DNA of 64,000 nucleotides from Streptomyces zhaozhouensis (GTDB lineage Bacteria; Actinomycetota; Actinomycetes; Streptomycetales; Streptomycetaceae): contig NZ_OCNE01000019.1 in the NCBI RefSeq assembly GCF_900230195.1, forward strand, positions 62,001-126,000, given 5' to 3'. Both the position numbers and the translations under genes were made by a program. The notes under the pieces were generated by a model that did not search any database, was not told where the DNA came from, and saw only the letters and a list, made by a program, of their open reading frames with translations. Positions 24,747 through 33,122 of this stretch are shown here, piece after piece; the first letter of the stretch is position 1; every line of letters starts with the position of its first letter.

Positions 24747-25643
24747 TTAGGTCTCCGTGCGGTACATCACGTCCGTCTCGTGCGTGCGGAACCCCAGGGA
24801 CTCGTACACGCGGACCGCCGCCGCGTTGTCCGCGTCGACGTAGAGCATCGCCGTCGGCAGCCCCCGGTCCGCCGCCAGGTGGCGCAGCCCGACCGTGGTC
24901 AGCGCGCGGCCGAGGCCGGAGCCCTGGGCCTCGGGGGCGACGCCGAGCACATAGACCTCGCCGAGCCGTTCGGCGGCGTGCACCTTGGTCCAGTGGAAGC
25001 CGAGCAGCGCCCCGTCCCGTTCGGCGAGGAAGAACCCCGCCGGGTCGAACCACTCCTCGGACTTCCGCGCGTCCAGGTCGCGTTGGGTCAGCGAGCCCTG
25101 CTCGGGGTGGTGGGAGAACGCCGCCGCGTTGAGCGCCAGCCAGGCGCCGTCGTCCACGCCGGGGACGAACGCGCGGACCGTCACGCCCTCGGGCAGCACC
25201 GGGTCCGGCAGGTCGAGGTCGGCCAACGGCCGACGCAGCTGGCGGAGTTCGCGGAACTCCGTGAGCCCGAGCCGGCGCGCGAGCCGGCGCGCGGGCGGGT
25301 GCGCACCGTGCGCCCAGAGCCGCAGCCGGTGCCCCGACTCCCGCAACAGCGCCTGCCCCAGCGTCATCCCGAGCCGCCGCCCCCGGCGCGCCGGGTCGAC
25401 GACCAGCTCGCTGGAGGGCGGCTCCACCGTGTCCGTCCCGTCCAACTGCGCGTAGCCGAGCAGCTCGTCGCCCTCGCGCAGCAGCAGATGGCGCACGCCC
25501 TCCCGCGCGCCGCCGCGCAGCAGCAGCCGGCCCTGCTCGGAGACCGCCGGCTGCCCGTCGCGCCGGGCCGCCTCCTCGATCAGCCGTTCCACCAGGGCCA
25601 GTTCGTTCCCCGACACCTCGTCCCGCACCACGACTTCGGTCAT
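24747..25643 (-). CDS. mshD: Mycothiol synthase MshD
   Basis: A 298-residue protein with two tandem GNAT domains (about 1-140 and 150-298). It transfers acetyl from acetyl-CoA to Cys-GlcN-inositol, the last mycothiol step. Seen: the second, active acetyl-CoA site VYVLGVAPEAQGSGLGRALT and the C-terminal LYVDADNAAAVRVYESLGF and HETDVMYR. It is divergent from the 5'-nucleotidase gene. Confidence 0.93.
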   Translation of the reverse strand: MTEVVVRDEVSGNELALVERLIEEAARRDGQPAVSEQGRLLLRGGAREGVRHLLLREGDELLGYAQLDGTDTVEPPSSELVVDPARRGRRLGMTLGQALLRESGHRLRLWAHGAHPPARRLARRLGLTEFRELRQLRRPLADLDLPDPVLPEGVTVRAFVPGVDDGAWLALNAAAFSHHPEQGSLTQRDLDARKSEEWFDPAGFFLAERDGALLGFHWTKVHAAERLGEVYVLGVAPEAQGSGLGRALTTVGLRHLAADRGLPTAMLYVDADNAAAVRVYESLGFRTHETDVMYRTET

Positions 25644-25688
25644 GCCAGCGACTCTATGCCCCGCGAGGCGGATTTCCCTTCACTTCGT

Positions 25689-25726
25689 CGTTACGCCCGA
25701 GGCGCTGACGCGCTACGCGCGTAACG
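25689..25726. promoter_or_regulatory. Inverted repeat between mshD and the 5'-nucleotidase gene
   Basis: CGTTACGC (25689-25696) and GCGTAACG (25719-25726) are perfect 8-bp arms 22 bp apart, a candidate two-site operator in the divergent promoter region. A TAGGGT -10 box (25729-25734) for the 5'-nucleotidase gene follows directly. Confidence 0.5.
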
Positions 25727-25791
25727 GCTAGGGTGCGCTGGATCCCACCCCCACCTTCGTCGCACCATCGTCGAGAGGGACCTCGTCCACC

Positions 25792-27585
25792 ATGCAGTCA
25801 CGTCACAGGTACAGAATCGCCGGGAGCGCGCTCGCGGTCGCGGCCGCCGGCGCGTTGGCGCTCACCGCGCCCGGCGCGCACGCCGACTCCGAGGAGCGCG
25901 GCGGCGGACCGCACCACGGGGGCGGACCCACCGTCGATCTCCAGGTGCTCGCCCTCAACGACCTGCACGGCGCCCTGGAGCCGCCCGGCGGTTCGGACGG
26001 GGAGCTGCTGCACCAGCACGAGGACGGCACCACCGAGACCATCGAGGCCGGCGGCGTCGAGTACCTGGCCGGCGCGCTGGCCGAGGCGCGGGAGGGTGAG
26101 CGCCGCTCCGTCACCGTGGCGGCCGGCGACATGGTCGGCGCGACCCCGCTGCTCTCCGGTCTCTTCCACGACGAGCCGACCATCGAGGCGCTCAACGGAC
26201 TGGGACTGGACTACGCCGGGGTCGGCAACCACGAGTTCGACGAGGGCTACGACGAGTTGACGCGCCTCCAGGAGGGCGGCTGCCACCCGGAGGACGGCTG
26301 CTACACGGAGGACCGTACGTTCGAGGGCTCCGACTTCCCCTATCTCGCGGCCAACGTCGTCGACGAGGACACCGGCGAGCCGGTCATGGCCCCCTACGCG
26401 GTGGAGAACCTCAGGGGCGTCAAGGTCGGCTTCATCGGCGTGACGCTGGAGGGCACCGCCGACATCGTCACCCAGGAGGGCATCGAGGGCCTGGAGTTCC
26501 TCGACGAGGTCGAGACGATCAACCACTACACCGAGGTGCTGGAGCGCCAGGGCGTCCACGCGGTGATCGCGCTGGTCCACGAGGGCGGCTACCCGGCCGC
26601 CGAGGCGTACAACGCCGAGTGCGACGTCGACGGCGGCGACCTCTCGGGCCCCATCGTGGAGATCGCCGAGCGGACGCACGCCGGCGTCGACGCGCTGATC
26701 ACCGGCCACACCCACCAGCCCTACGTCTGCGCCGTCCCCGACCCCGAGGGCAACGACCGGCTGGTGACCTCCGCCGCCTCCAACGGGCGGCTCTTCACCG
26801 AGCTGTCGATGTCCTACGACCGTCGTTCGGGCGACATCGTGCGCACCTCGGTCACCGGAAGCAACGTGGCGGTCGACCGGGAACGTGAGCCGGTCAACGA
26901 GATGACCGAACTGCTCGACTTCTGGCGCGAGCTGGCCGACCCGATCGCCAACGAGCCGATCGGCTGGATCTCCGCCGACATCCCAGGCCGCGGCGCCGGC
27001 ACCCCCGAGTTCCCCGCCGGCGACCTGATCGCCGACGCGCAACTGGCGCACGCGCGGAGTCTCGACGAGTCGACCGACCTGGCCCTGATGAACCCGGGCG
27101 GGGTGCGCGCCGACCTCACCTACGCCGCCTCGGGCGACGAGGGCGACGGGGTCGTCACCTACGGCGAGGGATTCACGGTCCAGCCGTTCGCCAACACGGT
27201 CAACCTGCTCGACCTCACCGGCGAGCAACTGCTGACCGTGCTGACCGAGCAGGTCTCCGGGGAGAACGAGGAGTCGCCGAAGATCCTCCAGCCCTCCGAG
27301 GGCTTCTCCTACACGCTGGACCTCACCGCCTCGGGCGCGGACCGGATCGTCGCCGACTCGGTGACGGTGGGCGGCGAGCCGCTGGACCCCTCTGCCACCT
27401 ACCGGGTCGCGGTCAACTCGTTCCTCGCGGGCGGCGGCGACGGGCTCCCCACGCTGGCCGAGGGCACCGACCCGCTGGTCGGCGAGGACGACATGACCGC
27501 CCTCGCGGAGTACCTGACCGCCCACTCCTCGGCCGAGGCGCCGCTCGACCCGCCGGCCGCCGACCGGATCACCGTCGTGGAGTGA
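25792..27585 (+). CDS. Secreted 5'-nucleotidase / 2',3'-cyclic phosphodiesterase
   Basis: A 597-residue exported UshA-type enzyme that releases phosphate from extracellular nucleotides. Seen: signal peptide about 1-33 (cleavage near GAHA-DS), metallophosphatase domain with LALNDLHG, GNHEFDEG and GHTHQPY, and the C-terminal nucleotidase domain with MNPGGVRADL and NSFLAGGGDG. In Streptomyces such enzymes belong to the phosphate-starvation secretome, but I see no clear 11-bp GTTCACC repeat upstream here. It ends at a strong bidirectional terminator. Confidence 0.92.
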   Translation: MQSRHRYRIAGSALAVAAAGALALTAPGAHADSEERGGGPHHGGGPTVDLQVLALNDLHGALEPPGGSDGELLHQHEDGTTETIEAGGVEYLAGALAEAREGERRSVTVAAGDMVGATPLLSGLFHDEPTIEALNGLGLDYAGVGNHEFDEGYDELTRLQEGGCHPEDGCYTEDRTFEGSDFPYLAANVVDEDTGEPVMAPYAVENLRGVKVGFIGVTLEGTADIVTQEGIEGLEFLDEVETINHYTEVLERQGVHAVIALVHEGGYPAAEAYNAECDVDGGDLSGPIVEIAERTHAGVDALITGHTHQPYVCAVPDPEGNDRLVTSAASNGRLFTELSMSYDRRSGDIVRTSVTGSNVAVDREREPVNEMTELLDFWRELADPIANEPIGWISADIPGRGAGTPEFPAGDLIADAQLAHARSLDESTDLALMNPGGVRADLTYAASGDEGDGVVTYGEGFTVQPFANTVNLLDLTGEQLLTVLTEQVSGENEESPKILQPSEGFSYTLDLTASGADRIVADSVTVGGEPLDPSATYRVAVNSFLAGGGDGLPTLAEGTDPLVGEDDMTALAEYLTAHSSAEAPLDPPAADRITVVE

Positions 27586-27599
27586 ACACCGTCTGAGCA

Positions 27600-27639
27600 C
27601 GCCGGGGCGTGGTCGGTGCCCGCCGACCGCGCCCCGGCG
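27600..27639. terminator. Bidirectional terminator after the 5'-nucleotidase gene
   Basis: CGCCGGGGCG (27600-27609) pairs with CGCCCCGGCG (27630-27639), and GGTCGG with CCGACC inside. The stem is nearly perfect, between convergent genes. Confidence 0.8.
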
Positions 27640-27705
27640 GCGTCTCAGCGGCGGATCGGCCCCGGGACGGTCGCGGCGCCCGGTACCGCTGGCGGCGCCC
27701 GCGGG

Positions 27706-28146
27706 TCACTCCCGGCCGGCGACGTCCAGCATCGGGGTGTAGGTCTCCTGCTCGCCCGAGACCCAGGTCAGGCGCAGGTCGTCCCCCTGGAGCAGCGCGT
27801 GCGCGCTGCGCTCCGTGAAGACCCGCCCGCCGTTGCGCTCGCAGCTCTCCAACTGGATCAGTCCGTTGACGACGGTGCCCTCGCAGGTGTCGCCCTCACC
27901 GCTCTGGTTCTCGGTGAAGTAGACCTGGTCGTCGTTGATCGTGAGGATCGAGTCGTCCTCGTCCTCACCGGTGAGCCAGACGCCGTCCAGCTCGCCGGCG
28001 GCGGCCGGGCGGGCCGGCTCGCCCGTGGGGCCGCCGCCGTCGCCGCCTCCCCCCTTGTCCCCGGGGAGGCAGGCCGCGAGGCAGACGCAGCACGCCGCCG
28101 CCACGGCTCCCCCGAACCACCGAACTCCGAGTCTTCGTGCTCGCAC
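27706..28146 (-). CDS. Small lipoprotein of unknown function
   Basis: A 146-residue product. The N-terminus has arginines, a hydrophobic run and lipobox LAAC with the modified Cys at about residue 26. A Gly-rich linker follows, then a beta-rich domain (GVWLTGEDEDDSILTINDDQVYF) with two cysteines (CEGT and SCER) that could pair. The layout resembles small exported beta-barrel proteins; the family is not recognised. It lies 49 bp downstream of the PPTase-like gene on the same strand. Confidence 0.7.
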   Translation of the reverse strand: MRARRLGVRWFGGAVAAACCVCLAACLPGDKGGGGDGGGPTGEPARPAAAGELDGVWLTGEDEDDSILTINDDQVYFTENQSGEGDTCEGTVVNGLIQLESCERNGGRVFTERSAHALLQGDDLRLTWVSGEQETYTPMLDVAGRE

Positions 28147-28195
28147 CGCGGCACCTCCGCTCGCCGAACCGGTCAGCGGCAGGCTAGCGGCGGTA

Positions 28196-28870
28196 TCACT
28201 CGGGCAAACCAGGAAACAGTGAAATCGAGGTGACCAAAAGCCCCTTCCCGGACGTCCAGCGTCCGGAGAAGTTCTGGATCTTCGCGCCGTCCACCACCGG
28301 TCCCGGCACCAGCAGCTCGGCCTCGAAGGTGCGGCCCTCGGGGTCGATGACCAGCCGGGCCTCCTCGAAATCGAGCCACTTGCGGGTCAGCGGGAACCAC
28401 ACCTTGTAGACGCTCTCCTTGGCGCTGAACAGCAGCCGCTCCCAGGAGACCCCGGGGTGGGTGGCGTCCAGCCGGGCCAGCATCTCGCGCTCCTCGGGCA
28501 GCGCGATCAGCCGCAGCACCTCGCGGTCGCGCAGCGGCTCGTCCGGCTCGGCGTCGATGCCGACGCCGACGACCTCGCCGACGCGGGCGACCGCCGCCGC
28601 CCGGTAGCCACGGCAGTGCGTCATGCTGCCGAGAAAGCCGTCGGGCCAGCCGGGCGCGCCCCGTTCGCCGGGCAGCAGCGGCACGGCGGGACCGCCGAGC
28701 GCGGCCAGCGCCTGCCGGGCGCAGTGGCGCACGGTGGTGAACTCCCGGCGCCTGCCGTCGACCGCGCGCGCTATCGCGCGCTCCTCCTCGGGGAAGAGCG
28801 GGGGCGGCTGCTCCGGGTCGCCGAACGACTCGACGACGGCGAGCGGCGGTGGCAACAACTCCTCGATCAC
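28196..28870 (-). CDS. pptT: 4'-phosphopantetheinyl transferase, PptT-like
   Basis: A 224-residue Sfp-type transferase that activates acyl and peptidyl carrier proteins with CoA-derived phosphopantetheine. Seen: RRREFTTVRHCARQAL near 40-55, GSMTHCRGYRAAAVA, metal ligands VGIDAEP, and FSAKESVYKVWFPLT. Recalled mycobacterial PptT has the same blocks in the same order. The GTG start at 28870 overlaps the upstream phosphoesterase stop by 4 bp. Targets would be fatty acid, polyketide and siderophore synthases elsewhere. Confidence 0.87.
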   Translation of the reverse strand: MIEELLPPPLAVVESFGDPEQPPPLFPEEERAIARAVDGRRREFTTVRHCARQALAALGGPAVPLLPGERGAPGWPDGFLGSMTHCRGYRAAAVARVGEVVGVGIDAEPDEPLRDREVLRLIALPEEREMLARLDATHPGVSWERLLFSAKESVYKVWFPLTRKWLDFEEARLVIDPEGRTFEAELLVPGPVVDGAKIQNFSGRWTSGKGLLVTSISLFPGLPE

Positions 28871-29715
28871 CGTGCGGCCCCCACTCCCGGCAGGATCGGT
28901 ACCAGTCGGCCGGGCTCGGCGGCGCGCGGCTTCCACTCCCTGGGGTACCCCAGGGACACCTCCTGGTGCGGAACGCCCGCGTGCCTGATCAGCCGCGGGA
29001 TGTGCAGATGGCCGTAGACGACGCAGGCCGCGCGGTAGCGGACCGGCCACTCCTCGGTGCGGTCGGTGCCGCACCACAGCGCGAACTCCGGGTAGCGCAG
29101 CACCCGCGTCGGCTCGCGGACCAGCGGATAGTGGTTGACGAGAACGGTCGGCAGCCCCTCGGGCAGCTCGTTCGCCAGCCGCTGCTCGGTGTGGGCCAGG
29201 CGCGCGGCGCACCAGCTCTCGGAGTTCGGGTACGGGTCCGGCGTGATCATGTACTCGTCCGTGCAGATCACGCCGGCGGCCTCGGCGACCGCCATGGCCT
29301 GCTGCTTGGTGCGGGTGCCCGCGGGCCGGAACGAGTAGTCGTAGTGCAGGAACAGCGGCACGATCACCGCGGGTCCGCCCTCCCCCTCCCACACCGGGTA
29401 GGGGTCCTCGGGCGTGAGCACGCCGAGCCGGCGGCAGAGCGCCACCAGATGCTGGTAGCGGGCCTCGCCGGTCAGCTGGACCGGGTCCTCCTTGGGGGTC
29501 CACAGCTCGTGGTTCCCCGGCGTCCAGATCACCCGGGCGAAGCGCTCGGCGAGCACCGTCAACGTCCACTCGATGTCCGCCATCACCTCGCCGATGTCGC
29601 CGGCGACCAGCAGCCAGTCGTCGTCGGACTCGGGCGTCAGCTCCTCCACGATCGCCCGGTTCTCCGGGTACCGAACGTGGAGGTCGCTGATGGCGACCAG
29701 GCGTCCCATCGGCAA
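28867..29715 (-). CDS. pptH: Metallophosphoesterase, PptH-like
   Basis: A 282-residue calcineurin-like phosphoesterase. Seen: AISDLHVRYPENR, VAGDIGE, TPGNHELW, NHYPL and VYGHLHIPR, the five usual metal motifs. Its 4-bp overlap with the PPTase gene matches the mycobacterial pptH-pptT arrangement, where PptH removes phosphopantetheine from carrier proteins and so opposes PptT. The assignment rests on domain plus context; other phosphoesterase substrates are possible. Confidence 0.75.
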   Translation of the reverse strand: MPMGRLVAISDLHVRYPENRAIVEELTPESDDDWLLVAGDIGEVMADIEWTLTVLAERFARVIWTPGNHELWTPKEDPVQLTGEARYQHLVALCRRLGVLTPEDPYPVWEGEGGPAVIVPLFLHYDYSFRPAGTRTKQQAMAVAEAAGVICTDEYMITPDPYPNSESWCAARLAHTEQRLANELPEGLPTVLVNHYPLVREPTRVLRYPEFALWCGTDRTEEWPVRYRAACVVYGHLHIPRLIRHAGVPHQEVSLGYPREWKPRAAEPGRLVPILPGVGAAR

Positions 29716-29794
29716 CTCCCCCTCCTCAGCGCACGGTTGTCCACGCTACCCGATGGCGTCCGGGGACCGCCCGGGTCCGCCCGGGGGAGCGGAT

Positions 29795-29800
29795 TACCAT
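29795..29800 (+). promoter_or_regulatory. -10 box deciding the soxR start
   Basis: TACCAT ends 7 nt before ATG 29808 and overlaps the earlier ATG at 29799. A leaderless start at 29808 is therefore more likely than 29799. Confidence 0.5.
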
Positions 29801-29807
29801 GGCGGCC

Positions 29808-30299
29808 ATGGCCACCGAGAGCGCGCCGCCACGGATCGCGAAGGAACTCACCATCGGCCAGCTCGCCGAACGCAGCGGGGTGGCGACGTCGGCGCTGCGC
29901 TTCTACGAGACGCAGGGGCTGATCAGCAGCCGCCGCACCTCGGGCAACCAGCGCCGCTACCACCGCGAGACGCTGCGCCGGGTGGCGTTCATCCGGGTCT
30001 CGCAGAACGTGGGGATGCCGTTGGGCGCCATCCGCGAGGCGCTGGGGCGGCTCCCGGAGGGGCGGACGCCGACGCGGTCGGACTGGGCGGAGGTCTCCGC
30101 CTCCTGGCGGGCCGACCTGGACGCGAGGATCGGCCAGCTGGTGCGGCTGCGGGACGACCTCACGGAGTGCATCGGGTGCGGGTGCCTGTCGCTGGAGAGC
30201 TGCATGTTGGCCAACCCCTACGACGTCTGTGCCCGCGAGGGCAGCGGCCCCCGCCGGCTCCTGGAAGACGGCTCCCCGAGGGGGCGCTGCCGCACCTGA
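29808..30299 (+). CDS. soxR: Redox-sensing transcription regulator SoxR
   Basis: A 163-residue MerR-family protein. Seen: winged HTH ELTIGQLAERSGVATSALRFYE at about 10-31, RRTSGNQRRY, a dimerisation helix, and the iron-sulfur cluster motif CIGCGCLSLESC (C-x2-C-x-C-x5-C), which defines SoxR. In Streptomyces SoxR responds to redox-active pigments. No 18-bp SoxR palindrome was found inside the window. An in-frame ATG at 29799 would add three residues. Palindromic repeat modules follow. Confidence 0.92.
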   Translation: MATESAPPRIAKELTIGQLAERSGVATSALRFYETQGLISSRRTSGNQRRYHRETLRRVAFIRVSQNVGMPLGAIREALGRLPEGRTPTRSDWAEVSASWRADLDARIGQLVRLRDDLTECIGCGCLSLESCMLANPYDVCAREGSGPRRLLEDGSPRGRCRT

Positions 30300-30300
30300 C

Positions 30301-30633
30301 CCACCCAGACCGGCAAGGCCCGTCGTCGGCCGCGCCCCGCCACCCCGCAATCGCGCAGTTCCCCGCACCCCCAAACCGCCCACCGACAGCGAAGGGGCGC
30401 GGGGAACGGCGCGAGCAACCCACCACCGGGGCAAGCACGACCACCCACCCAAACCACGCACGTGCATAGTCGACCGCGCCCCGCCACCCCGCAATCGCGC
30501 AGTTCCCCGCACCCCCAAACCACCCACCGGCCGAAAAGGGGCGCGAGGAACGGCGCGAGCAACCACCCACCGGGCCGAGCACGACAACCCACCCAGGCCG
30601 GCAAGAACCGTCGTCGGCCGCGCCCCGCCGGTG
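30301..30633. repeat. Two tandem palindromic modules (about 144-bp period)
   Basis: Arms at 30353-30371 with 30394-30412, and 30497-30515 with 30538-30556, using left arm GCGCAGTTCCCCGCACCCC and right arm GGGGCGCGGGGAACGGCGC or a one-base variant. Flanks (CGCGCCCCGCCACCCCGCAATC before, GAGCAACC and CACCGGG after) repeat with the arms, so the repeating unit is the whole module. No gene is seen here. Confidence 0.88.
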
Positions 30634-31662
30634 CTAGGCGTCCGTGCCGGGGCAGCCGCAGGACGCGCGCAGGCGCAGCGTCACGGGGAACTGGCGCAGC
30701 CGCTCCGGCGGGGCGCCGCCCTGGTGGTCGCCTATCGCGAGATCCACGGCGGCCCGCGCCATCGCCACCCGGTCGGAGCCGACCGTGGTCAGCGGCGGGT
30801 CCGTGAGCCCCGCCTCCTTCACGTCGTCGAAGCCGGCGACCGCCAGCTCCCCCGGCACGTCGATCCGCAGCTCACGCGCCGCGCGCAGCACGCCGATCGC
30901 CTGGTCGTCCGTGGCGCAGACCAGCGCCGGCGGGCGGTCGGGGCCGGCGAGCAGGTCGAGGGCGATGCGGTAGGCGTCGTAGCGGTTGTACGGGGCCTTG
31001 AAGAGCCGCCCCTCCGTGGAGAGCCCCGCGACCTCCATCGCGCGCCGCCAGCCCGTGACATGGTCGGTGACCGGGTCGCCCAGCTCGGGCGTCGAGTCGA
31101 CGCCGCCGAGGCAGGCGACATACGGATGGCCGTGCCCCAGCAGGTGGTGGACCAGCCGCTCCGCGCCGCCGATGTCGTCCAGGACGACGGCCACGTCGTC
31201 GATCGCCTCCGGCCGCCGGTGCAGCAGCACCACGCGGGCGTCCCAGGCGTCGATCTCGGTGGCGGCGTGCTCGCTCGGGCCCTGGCTGATCAGGATCAGC
31301 CCCGAGACCCGCATCCCGAGGAACGCCCGCAGATAGTGGACCTCGCGCTCGTCGAGATAGTCCGAGTTCCCCACCAGGACCATCTTCCCGCGCTCGGCGG
31401 CGGCCTGCTCCACGGCGTGTGCCATCTCGGCGAAGAACGGCTGTCTCGCGTCGGGCACGATCAGCCCGATGAGGTCCGTGCGTTGGGAGGCCATCGCCTG
31501 GGCGACCCGGTCGGGGCGGTACCCCAACTCCTTGATCGCGGCGAGGACCCGCTCCCTGGTGCCCGCGGCCACCGGGCGCGGGCCGTTGTTGATGACATAG
31601 CTGACGACGGCGGTGGACGTACCCGCCAGTCGCGCCACATCGTCCCGCGTCACCTTGGCCAC
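30634..31662 (-). CDS. LacI family transcriptional regulator
   Basis: A 342-residue regulator. Seen: N-terminal HTH VTRDDVARLAGTSTAVVSYVINNG at 3-26 with hinge ERVLAAIKELGYRPDRVA, then a periplasmic-binding-protein-like effector domain (LIGLIVPDARQPFFAEM). Effector unknown; no sugar operon adjoins. The position next to glnR is shared with other Streptomyces as I recall. The C-terminus ends RASCGCPGTDA, with a Cys pair. Confidence 0.88.
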   Translation of the reverse strand: MAKVTRDDVARLAGTSTAVVSYVINNGPRPVAAGTRERVLAAIKELGYRPDRVAQAMASQRTDLIGLIVPDARQPFFAEMAHAVEQAAAERGKMVLVGNSDYLDEREVHYLRAFLGMRVSGLILISQGPSEHAATEIDAWDARVVLLHRRPEAIDDVAVVLDDIGGAERLVHHLLGHGHPYVACLGGVDSTPELGDPVTDHVTGWRRAMEVAGLSTEGRLFKAPYNRYDAYRIALDLLAGPDRPPALVCATDDQAIGVLRAARELRIDVPGELAVAGFDDVKEAGLTDPPLTTVGSDRVAMARAAVDLAIGDHQGGAPPERLRQFPVTLRLRASCGCPGTDA

Positions 31663-31770
31663 GGGGGAAGTCTACGCGCGCAACCGCCCCTTGGGATACG
31701 GATCATCACGTTCCGCCGTCGACCGACCCCGGTTACTCCGGGGTACGGTGCGAACACCGTGCATGAAGGG

Positions 31771-32529
31771 TCAGTTGCGCCGCGCGGCGGCTTCCTTCAC
31801 GACCTGCTCCGCCTCGCGGGTGACCGCGCGGGCCTGCTCCTTCTCGGCCGCCTTCTCCTTCTCGGGGACGACGAAGCGGTAGCCGACGTTGCGCACGGTG
31901 CCGATCAGCGACTCGTGTTCGGGGCCGAGCTTGGCGCGCAGCCGCCGCACGTGGACGTCCACGGTGCGGGTGCCGCCGAAGTAGTCGTAGCCCCAGACCT
32001 CCTGGAGCAGCTGGGCGCGGGTGAAGACCCGCCCCGGGTGCTGCGCCAGGTACTTCAGCAGCTCGAACTCCTTGAAGGTGAGGTCGAGCACCCGGCCCTT
32101 CAGCTTGGCGCTGTAGGTCGCCTCGTCGACGGAGAGGTCGCCGTTGCGGATCTCCGCCGGGCTGTCGTCGGCGGTCAGCTGCTGGCGGCCGGTGGCCAGC
32201 CGCAGCCTGGCCTCGACCTCGGCGGGGCCCGCCGTGTCGAGGAGCACATCGTCGACGCCCCAGTCGGCCGTGACGGCGGCGAGGCCGCCCTCGGTCACGA
32301 TCAGCATCAGCGGGCAGCCGGGGCCGGTGGAGCGGAGCAGCTGGCAGAGGGAACGCACCTGCGGGAGGTCCTTGCGGCCGTCCACGAGGATCACGTCGGA
32401 GCTGGGCGCGTCCACCAGCGCGGGGCCCTCGGCGGGGGCGACCCGCACGTTGTGGAGCAGGAGTTCGAGCGCGGGGAGCACCTGGGAGGACGGCTGGAGC
32501 GCGTTGGTCAGGAGTAGCAGCGAACTCAT
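31771..32529 (-). CDS. glnR: Nitrogen response regulator GlnR
   Basis: A 252-residue OmpR-like regulator of nitrogen metabolism. The sequence MSSLLLLTNALQPSSQVLPA at the start and the winged-helix segment LDLTFKEFELLKYLAQHPGRVF through VDVHVRRLRAKLG match Streptomyces GlnR as recalled. The receiver is atypical (VILVDGRKDL in place of a full acidic pocket), in line with GlnR lacking a cognate kinase. The C-terminal 35 residues are Glu/Lys/Ala-rich and variable. The leader has a terminator-like hairpin. Confidence 0.95.
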   Translation of the reverse strand: MSSLLLLTNALQPSSQVLPALELLLHNVRVAPAEGPALVDAPSSDVILVDGRKDLPQVRSLCQLLRSTGPGCPLMLIVTEGGLAAVTADWGVDDVLLDTAGPAEVEARLRLATGRQQLTADDSPAEIRNGDLSVDEATYSAKLKGRVLDLTFKEFELLKYLAQHPGRVFTRAQLLQEVWGYDYFGGTRTVDVHVRRLRAKLGPEHESLIGTVRNVGYRFVVPEKEKAAEKEQARAVTREAEQVVKEAAARRN

Positions 32530-32595
32530 CTCGAAGGCTTTCCTTCCTCAGTCCTGGCGCGGGGACGGTCGAGCGGCTCTGCCCTGAAAGCGCGA

Positions 32596-32629
32596 AAGGA
32601 CCCGTATCGGCGTCTTCGCCCGGGTCCCT
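32596..32629 (-). promoter_or_regulatory. Terminator-like hairpin in the glnR 5' leader
   Basis: On the minus strand AGGGACCCG (32629-32621) pairs with CGGGTCCTT (32604-32596), including one G-U pair, and encloses a smaller GGCG/CGCC stem. It is followed by TTTCGCGCTTTC. A TATGCT -10 box lies just upstream (about 32640), so the hairpin would be inside the glnR leader, 67-100 nt before the start codon. Confidence 0.5.
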
Positions 32630-32692
32630 CTGGTCCAGCAGCATAGCCGAAGCGGTGACGGGTGCGCAGGGGCATGTATCACACTGGTCTCC

Positions 32693-32709
32693 CCGAAGGC
32701 CTCCTTCGG
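32693..32709 (+). terminator. Short intrinsic terminator upstream of the MoaD/ThiS gene
   Basis: CCGAAGG (32693-32699), loop CCT, CCTTCGG (32703-32709), then TTTCTCGCGCGTTTC on the plus strand. No plus-strand gene ends here, so it may end an unannotated transcript or attenuate the gene at 32856. The rest of 32530-32855 holds no gene that I can support. Confidence 0.5.
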
Positions 32710-32855
32710 TTTCTCGCGCGTTTCACCGTTGTTACGACGTTCACGCCGGGGCGCGGGAGGGGCCGCCGGTGGGCCGGAGGCGTGCGCCGGGCGCGGCAGG
32801 GGCCATCATGGGGCGGCACCACAAACTCCCGGGCGGCGGGTGGAGAGCGGAGAAG

Positions 32856-33122
32856 ATGGCGAGCGGCACGATCCGGTACTGGGCGGCGGCCAAGGCGGCG
32901 GCCGGCACGGCGGAGGAACCCTATGACGCGGCCGATCTGGCCGAGGCGCTCGCGGCGGCGCGGCGGCGGCACGCCGACAGCGCCGAGTTCGACCGGGTGC
33001 TGGCGCGCTGCGCCTTCCTGGTGGACGGCGCGCAGGTCGGCCGGCGGGAGCACGCCTCGGTCGCGTTGACGGAGGGGGGCACCGTCGAGGTGCTGCCGCC
33101 GTTCGCCGGGGGTGCGAGATGA
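32856..33122 (+). CDS. MoaD/ThiS family sulfur-carrier-like protein
   Basis: An 88-residue ubiquitin-fold protein (SGTIRYWAAAKAAAGT at the N-terminus, RCAFLVDGAQVG mid, VEVLPPFAGG near the end). MoaD and ThiS end in Gly-Gly, which is adenylated and carries sulfur. Here the frame continues as GG-Ala-Arg before the stop, so the diglycine is not terminal. Start ATG 32856 is preceded by GGAGAAG. The stop overlaps the next start (ATGA). Location near the sulfurtransferase module fits sulfur transfer. Confidence 0.8.
   Translation: MASGTIRYWAAAKAAAGTAEEPYDAADLAEALAAARRRHADSAEFDRVLARCAFLVDGAQVGRREHASVALTEGGTVEVLPPFAGGAR

Noticed and set aside
25644..25791. PHO box upstream of the 5'-nucleotidase gene
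   Set aside because: CTTCACT is present but no second unit in 11-bp phase is found.
32530..32644. Short leader ORF in the glnR leader beginning in the -10 region
   Set aside because: The frame has no stop before glnR and its ATG overlaps the -10 box; no ribosome site.
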